Assembly (NCBI RefSeq): GCF_949987535.1
Contig: NC_080067.1
Span: forward strand, 79,571,985 to 79,635,984
Direction: 5' to 3'
Source: Balaenoptera acutorostrata
Lineage: Eukaryota > Chordata > Mammalia > Artiodactyla > Balaenopteridae
DNA length: 64,000 nt
This document shows, piece by piece, positions 58,364 through 64,000 of this stretch; position 1 is the first letter of the stretch, and each line of letters opens with the position of its first letter. The notes under the pieces are model-generated. The model had not been told where the DNA came from. It saw nothing but the letters and a program-made list of their open reading frames with translations, and did no database searches. The position numbers and the translations under genes are program-made.

Positions 58364-58704
58364 AGGGCTTCCCTGGTGGCGCCGTGGTTAAGAATCTGCC
58401 CGCCAATGCAGGGGACACGGGTTCAAGCCGTGATCCAGGAAGATCCCACATGCCGCGGAGCAACTAAGCTTGTGCGCCACAACTACTGAGCCTGCGCTCT
58501 AGAGCACGTGAGCCACAACTGCTGAGCCGCATGCCACAACTACTGAAGCCCGTGCGCCTAGAGCTCCACAACAAGAGAAGCCACCGCAATGAGAAGCCTG
58601 CACATGGCAACAAAGAGTAGCCCGTGCTCGCCACAACTAGAGAAAGCCCGCGCACAGCAACAAAGACCCAATGCAGCCAAAAATAAATAATTTTTAAAAA
58701 AAAT
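58364..58704 (+). mobile_element. CHR-type SINE, full length
   Basis: Head 'gggcttccctggtggcgc'. TTCACAGAAC at 58354-58363 and 58705-58714 is the target duplication. Confidence 0.94.
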
Positions 58705-59306
58705 TTCACAGAACTCTGAGCAACCAATACTAATCAGCTTTGGCACCGAGATTAAACATTTTTACAGTCTCTTCCATTTAGGAGTTCGGGAAGTGCTAAT
58801 CAAGGTTTCATTGAAGAGGTTGACCTTGAATGATGGACAGGATCTCTCTCACCTTATTTTCTTTTGCTCTCTGACATGAACTTTTTGGCCTGTGGCAGTG
58901 TTCTCCACAAGAACCATTATAAATCATACCTGGACGTATTCATGCTGATGATCCTTTCAATTTAGAGTATTACTCTCACCTTCCAGCCTTCCTTCAGATT
59001 TGTTTCAAAACCTCATTCGACGTACAAGATTCCTTTTCTCTGAATTCTGATGGCTAATCCCCACCACTTCAATTTAGCCCTTTTTGTGGTTTTAATCTCT
59101 AATTGGCTTATTTGTCTGGATTTCATAATTACATAATAATCTAGGAAAAACTGACAGTCTGTTTCCCACAGAAAATACTAGTTGATTGATTGTAGGGGAA
59201 ATTTACATCATTTAGCAGGAATGGCTTAAATGTGTGAAAGAAACAATATGCTGAAGACTGGTTGCAGTATATGTGAGGTCTAATTGGTTTAAAATGAAGT
59301 GGCGGG

Positions 59307-59572
59307 GGCTTCCCTGGTGGCGCAGTGGTTGAGAGTCTGCCTGCCAATGCAGGGGACACGGGTTCGAGCCCTGGTCTGGGAAGATCCCACATGCCGCGGA
59401 GCAACTAAGCCCGTGAGCCACAATTACTGAGCCTGCGCGTCTGGAGCCTGTGCTCCGCAACAAGAGAGGCCACGATAGTGAGAGGCCCGCGCACCGCGAT
59501 GAAGAGTGGCCCCCACTTGCCGCAACTAGAGAAAGCCCTCGCACAGAAACGAAGAACCAACACAGCCAAAAA

Positions 59573-59603
<31 letters not shown>

Positions 59604-59618
59604 ATTTATAAAAAAAAA
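59307..59618 (+). mobile_element. CHR-type SINE, full length, young
   Basis: Near-consensus long SINE with (ATAA)n tail. Target duplication of 16 bp, AAAATGAAGTGGCGGG, at 59291-59306 and 59619-59634; the right copy merges with the head of the next SINE. Confidence 0.95.
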
Positions 59619-59631
59619 AAAATGAAGTGGC

Positions 59632-59768
59632 GGGAATTCCCTGGTGGTCCAGTGGTTAGGACTCCACTCTTTCACTGTGGAGGGTGCGGGTTCAATCCCT
59701 GATCAAGAGGAGCTAAAATCCTGCAAGACACGTGGCGTCGGCAAAAAATTTAAAGAAATTTTTTAATC
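59632..59768 (+). mobile_element. CHR-type SINE, short form, older
   Basis: Head 'gggaattccctggtggtcc', diverged tail. AAATGGAGTGG at 59769-59779 resembles the target sequence at its left, AAATGAAGTGG. 59780-60350 shows nothing else. Confidence 0.88.
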
Positions 59769-60380
59769 AAATGGAGTGGTATTTTCTACTTTCTCAGTAA
59801 CTGAATGATTTTTTTTTTTAACTATTTCTTCAGTTCTATATTTCCCACATGTAGATTATGGTCAGATCATTTTCTCTTCCTCAATTTTGGTTCCAAACTA
59901 ACATTTTAGACTTCAATGCCGTTCACCCAGCTTTGTTCAACAATAAAATTTTGCCTAAAGAACAGATACTATCTAAGGTGTTTGTTTTATTTTCCTTAAT
60001 AAAGCTATTTTGTACAAGGAAGAAGCTTTATACAACCCTTTCAATGAGAATTATGAAGTTTGGGGCCAGGTTAACACTTCTTTTTCCCTCAGGCAATAAT
60101 AGTTAATAAATCCACAAGTCTCCATTAGGATCATTTGGCTTATAGAATGACTGAAGTCGAACGTTTCTCCTCTCACTGCCAAAGTTTCTGGCAGCAACGG
60201 TGTTAAGCCTTAATATTTACTCTAATCCTCCAGTGCTGAGGAAGGAAGGTAGAGAAATTCTGGTGAGACGCGTTGTCTGGAAGATTTTTTTGTGGAGGCA
60301 TGTTAGAAAGGCTGCTGGGAGCCTAGAGTAGGGAGCTGCTCCAGATTTGCGAGTTCCGTTTTAATTTCCCTTGGAAACCT

Positions 60381-60386
60381 CACGTG
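60381..60386. promoter_or_regulatory. CACGTG E-box (USF/MYC/TFE type)
   Basis: A palindromic CACGTG in context TCACGTGGGC, about 150 bases upstream of the LRCH3 start codon. Confidence 0.45.
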
Positions 60387-60492
60387 GGCGGAGGCCAGCG
60401 CCTGGATGTGCGGGGCGGCACCGCAGCCCTGCCCATCAAGGGACCCGTCCGGGGTCTGTAAGCCCCTTTCCCCGCCCACCCATCATCTGGCC

Positions 60493-60502
60493 GCGCATGC
60501 GC
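60493..60502. promoter_or_regulatory. NRF1 palindrome GCGCATGCGC
   Basis: A perfect ten-base palindromic NRF1 core, 34 bases before the LRCH3 ATG and therefore close to the likely transcription start. Confidence 0.65.
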
Positions 60503-60533
60503 TGAGCCGGCGGGCCAGAGAGTTGTCGGCTGG

Positions 60534-60544
60534 GAAATGGCGGC
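60534..60544 (+). promoter_or_regulatory. YY1-like site over the LRCH3 start codon
   Basis: GAAATGGCGGC matches the YY1 consensus AANATGGCGGC at 10 of 11 positions and contains the ATG itself, an arrangement known from many housekeeping genes. Confidence 0.5.
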
Positions 60545-60798
60545 CGCGGGCTTGGTCGCTGTGGCCACGGCTGCAGAGTACTCTGGCCCAGTAGCGTCGG
60601 GAGGTAACCTCTCCGTTGTTAACTGCGGCCCGAACTCCGGGGCAGGCCCTGGTCCTGGCCCGGGCTCATGGAGCCGCTCCCTCGACCGAGCGCTGGAGGA
60701 GGCGGCGGTAACCGGGGTGCTGAGCCTGAGCGGCCGGAAACTGAGGGAGTTTCCCCGGGGAGCGGCCAACCACGACCTGACGGACACCACCCGGGCGG
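60537..60798 (+). CDS. LRCH3: LRCH3 first coding exon
   Basis: 262 nt encode 87 residues starting MAAAGLVAVATAAEYSG and ending HDLTDTTRA, followed by a split GCG-G|A junction and a GTGAGT donor at 60799. This closely matches the human LRCH3 N-terminus as I recall it, including the exon phase. The first about 45 residues are a low-complexity Ala/Gly/Pro segment; the stretch GVLSLSGRKLREFP is the first leucine-rich repeat-like unit. LRCH proteins pair leucine-rich repeats with a C-terminal calponin-homology domain and act as scaffolds; LRCH3 has been linked to DOCK-family exchange factors and septins. The rest of the gene lies beyond the window. It is oriented head-to-tail with FYTTD1, about 7.4 kb after the FYTTD1 stop. 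Confidence 0.93.
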
Positions 60799-62649
60799 GT
60801 GAGTGGGGTGAGGGGTATCCCTGCCAACAGGAGGCCCGGGGCGCGGTCAGAGGCCGCCGCAGCCGATGCGGAGAATCGCGGGTCTTTACGTTAACGGGTC
60901 CCATTACTCCTGGTCTGGACCCGGGTACCGGGGAGAAGCCGACTGCCCCAACCCACCCAGCCCTGGGGCCTGCGGACCAGACCCCGAGCCTGGGGCGAGG
61001 CGGACAGCAGCGTCTCTTGAGAAAGAGGGCCATAGGGGACTGATGGGGAGTGTTTTACTCTCTTAGAAAATTAACTTGTGCCGCTGCTGAGGTAGACCTT
61101 TGCTCCGCCCCGGGTTTTGCAGGCCCTTTCGTACTGGGGATGCCAGATTGACTTTACTAAGATTTAGGTTTGTAGCGCGCTCTTAATCGGAGTCGCATTG
61201 GTCGCTGCATTGTCAGGAAAGCATGACTCCCGCACAGGCGTGTTTTTCAAGAGTTGTTGTTTTTAGTGTGAACCCGAACGCTTTAACTTTTCTTTCTCCC
61301 CTTCGTCTAGGTGACTTACCAAATGTACTTGCAAAAAATAACGAGAGCCCACCTTCAGACTCTCACTCCTTTCCTCTTTCCTCAGGCCCCCTCAAAGAAA
61401 GTTGAAGGAAGAAAACTGTTTAGAAAAGATGCATAGGTTGCCTACCGTATCTGTACTTAATGCTTTTTAAAAACAAACATCAGTTTGCCTTATCTATATT
61501 TTTTTAACACAGAGAAGAAAATAAATGAGGTATTATTTGGTTTTCTTAGTTGTAGAGAACAATGTCTGGTGACTGAGGTGTTCAACATAATATGTTTCTC
61601 TTGTGTTTAAAACATAGCTTTCTCAGGGAGTAGATTAAAAACAGAGTCAATCCCCTTATATATAGTGTGGTATGATGTAATTATTTTCATATACCTTTCC
61701 TAAGGTGTTAACTTCTCCTATGTTTGTGCTTTCATTAAAGATTGCTAAGTATTACATATGATTCACTCATTTTAGAAAGATAAGCAAAACTGTTAACACT
61801 ACTTCAAGAAACTATTCTTTCCAAAGAAACTTTTGCTCTAGTGTAAAATGGAAGGAATCAAATACCTATTTGTTTAATCTCTTTTTGGAAACAGTTGTAC
61901 TGAATATAGTTTGTATTTGTTAGTGAATGACATTAAGATTAAATTTTCTTGCTGATGTAAATATGAGCAACCACTTGCCTTTTGCATGTATTCTGAGAGA
62001 CAACATCTAAAATTGTCATTCATACCCCAGATTTCGCGATTCTGTTCAGGAGATGGCTGTATGGCATATGACTGGTCAGGAGATGGATAGCATAGTGATT
62101 TCATATGGGCATGAGTCATTTCAGTATTAGTACATTAAGCGTGGAGTTAAAGAATACGTTGATTACAGGAGTTTATCTAGCTCACTGTCTTACCTGCTTT
62201 TAAATAGTTCTAGGACCAGTGTGTGTTTTGCCTTTAAGAAATATTTTTTTAACTAACAAAACCCAAAGGCATTTATGAAGAATAATAAGTAATCCCAATG
62301 AATTTTTCCCTTACTATGCCCTGAATTTTTAATTTGTTATTATCCATACTTATTTTTATTACTTTATAGTTTCTTTATAAACCAAATTTTTTGTTGGTCG
62401 ACATTTTATCTGGCCAGAAAAAGTGTAGAGGGGAAGAAAAAGATTACAAGGTACTTTATAACCTATTAGACTAGTTTCATTTCTAACATGTTAGAAATAT
62501 CACTTATTAAGTGTAAGAAATTTTTGGCAGACCTTGGTGAGTACAAAAATACTGAAATATTCTCTGAATTATTTTAAACAGGTGATTTGATATGGATAAC
62601 ATCACTGATAGGGTTTTCACTGTTTACTATTCATTGGTAGGTGTTTAAA

Positions 62650-62840
62650 ATACATTGCCTTGTTAAATGCTTAACAACCAATGGATTAAATATTATTATC
62701 CCTCATTCGCAAATGAGGAATCACTCAGAATTTACAGATGAGTCACTCAGAGAGAATCATATAAATAATATTAGTGGTAGAATTTCAGCCCGGTTCCATC
62801 TTACTCTTTTCTCTCCACTATGCCACACAGCCTCTTTATG
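62650..62840 (-). mobile_element. MIR-like fragment
   Basis: 'taaatattattatccctcattcgcaaatgagg' and 'gtggtagaatttcagccc', 'ctccactatgcc' (in pieces) give reverse-complement MIR order. Confidence 0.55.
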
Positions 62841-62847
62841 TGCAGAT

Positions 62848-63010
62848 AGATATTACCATTCCTGTTTTTACAGATAGTGAAACCAAGGTTTGGAGAGAAA
62901 GATAATTTGCTCAAAGACCTGTAGCTAAAGGCCAAGGAAGGTGGTGTTAGCCAGGATTTGAGCCTAACTCAAATCCTGTTTGAGGTAACTCCAAAACCAT
63001 ACACTACCTG
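62848..63010 (-). mobile_element. MIR-like fragment
   Basis: 'ttaccattcctgtttttacagatagtgaaacc', 'tttgctcaaagacctgtagc', 'agccaggatttgagcc' (in pieces). A second MIR in tandem with the previous one. Confidence 0.6.
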
Positions 63011-63599
63011 TTACACAGGGTACTTTGAATTCAGACCCAACTTTTGTTGGCTAAAATGTTTTGTTTGGGCCCTATAGAAAATTTAAAGCCAAAAAAATTA
63101 TTTGAATGTTATATTAAACTTGCCACACAGTCTGTTCTTTCCTAATGTATAGAATGTATCTGGTAGAGCTGCTGTCCTTACATTTTAAGAAACAGCACAT
63201 ATTACCCATTTCATTTATAACTTGACATGTGATTAGAATTCATCATGCAGCATTTTCTTGAGGTTTCTCCTTCCCGTTTGTTTTAAAAGGTAGATCTTTA
63301 GAAAAAGGGAAATATTTATTTGGGAATGAGTTACTTGATCCAGTGAACAAGGAAAATCTTAAAAGAAATCATGAAAGACTTTTGGGGGCAGAAAGGTTGT
63401 AGCTTGGATTTGGGGAGGCAGAAATGAGAAGGAAGGCCATTCCGGGCAGTGGAATGGATCCCACCCCGACACAAGGGTGTGCACATAATTCAGGGTTAGC
63501 CAGTCAATGTAGTCCATCCCTCTGGCAACAGTGATGGTTCAGAGATAGGCACATTTTCCTGTCAGCACACGAGAGTGTTAATTTTTTATTGGAACTATT

Positions 63600-63862
63600 G
63601 AGAAAGAGGCATGCTTTGAACCCTGGGGTTGCTGAGGGAATAGAATGTGAACCTGGAGCTTGCCAATAAATTGAAGGCAGAGCCAAAAGATGGAAAGAGT
63701 GAGGCCAAGTTCTGTTGGTAACCTTTGAACTTTTGGATCAATAGCCAGGCCTTAAGTTAGTGGTATCCTTGGACTTTCAAATTATGCAAGCTAATAAATT
63801 CCCTTTATTGCTTATTCTGAGTAGACTTTTTGAAACAAAATAGGAGTCCTGACTAATACAGT
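63600..63862 (+). repeat. Unassigned old retroelement-like sequence
   Basis: 'gcaagctaataaattccctttattgctta' and 'aggagtcctgactaatacag' (in pieces) are phrases I associate with a dispersed mammalian repeat 3' end. Family not assigned. Confidence 0.35.
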
Positions 63863-64000
63863 GAGACTGCTCTTGATGAAGTTGTGGGGAGGTCAGCTTG
63901 GTCAGAATAAATGGTTGGATTAGAGCATATGAGAGCTACCTTTTGCATTTGAGGCAGCTAGATTGATGATAGGTTTGGAGAGAGGGAGAGTAGTCAACAG

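Larger units (their letters stand above)
60360..61110. promoter_or_regulatory. LRCH3: LRCH3 CpG-island promoter
   Basis: A CpG-dense block around the LRCH3 start codon with an E-box, a perfect NRF1 palindrome and a YY1-like site overlapping the ATG. No TATA box. The start site is probably within about 60-150 bases upstream of 60537. Confidence 0.75.
60799..64000 (+). other. LRCH3: LRCH3 intron 1 (partial)
   Basis: From the donor to the window end there is no sequence resembling LRCH3 exon 2 (leucine-rich repeats starting DLSRN). The first 300 bases are still CpG-rich. Two minus-strand MIR-like pieces and one unassigned old repeat are listed separately; otherwise nothing recognisable. Confidence 0.75.

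Noticed and set aside
60380..61033. 217-codon open frame antisense to LRCH3 exon 1
   Set aside because: The longest single frame in the window, but it lies entirely in a CpG island where stops are rare, has low-complexity Arg/Pro/Ala content, and mirrors a well-supported exon on the other strand.
1..64000. CRISPR arrays, bacterial operons, tRNA or rRNA genes
   Set aside because: None present. tRNA-like A and B box sequence occurs only in SINE heads, and the short tandem units are microsatellites.
60800..64000. LRCH3 exon 2
   Set aside because: No frame encodes the next leucine-rich repeats after a plausible acceptor; the intron continues past the window.

Overview
This window is mammalian nuclear DNA, not a microbial genome. 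Three pieces of human chromosome 3q29-type synteny are present in order: the first coding exon of RUBCN (minus strand), the whole coding region of FYTTD1 (plus strand, nine exons) and the first coding exon of LRCH3 (plus strand). All three starts sit in CpG-rich promoter regions near 10.6-11.2 kb, 20.1-21.3 kb and 60.4-61.1 kb. The interspersed repeats point to a whale or dolphin. About 23 tRNA-derived SINEs of the CHR type (heads reading like 'acttccctggtggcgcagtgg') occur with short and long bodies, alongside several 5'-truncated L1 copies. No BovB/Bov-A repeats (ruminant) or PRE-1 repeats (pig) were seen. Cetacea is therefore the best inference, with hippo as an alternative.

Layout. 1-10.76 kb is RUBCN intron 1 with SINEs, L1 3' ends and old MIR/L2/hAT fossils. 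10.76-11.2 kb holds RUBCN exon 1 and its promoter, with ZNF143-, ETS- and CCAAT-type sites. 11.2-20.1 kb is intergenic (or intronic for longer RUBCN transcripts) and contains old L1, SINEs and a hAT-type MITE with a perfect 8-bp target duplication. 20.1-53.12 kb is FYTTD1; its 318-codon reading frame joins exactly through eight GT-AG introns. The introns carry nested repeats: SINE in SINE, MIR in MIR, Tigger in old L1, L1 in L1, and SINE in L1. 53.1 to about 55.5 kb is the probable FYTTD1 3' UTR. 55.5-60.3 kb is spacer with three SINEs, two of them abutting. 60.4-60.8 kb is the LRCH3 promoter and exon 1. 60.8 kb to the end is LRCH3 intron 1.

Functionally the genes are neighbours rather than an operon. 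FYTTD1 encodes UIF, an adaptor handing mRNA from DDX39B/UAP56 to NXF1. RUBCN encodes the autophagy regulator Rubicon. LRCH3 encodes a leucine-rich-repeat/calponin-homology scaffold.

The most unusual structure is in FYTTD1 intron 3: a roughly 1.07-kb minus-strand retrocopy of an unidentified polyadenylated RNA (poly(A) tract plus AATAAA), flanked by near-perfect direct repeats of about 113 bp. That is far longer than a normal L1 target duplication. A second oddity is a 54-bp, 49/54-identical duplication shared by FYTTD1 intron 8 and the FYTTD1 3' UTR.
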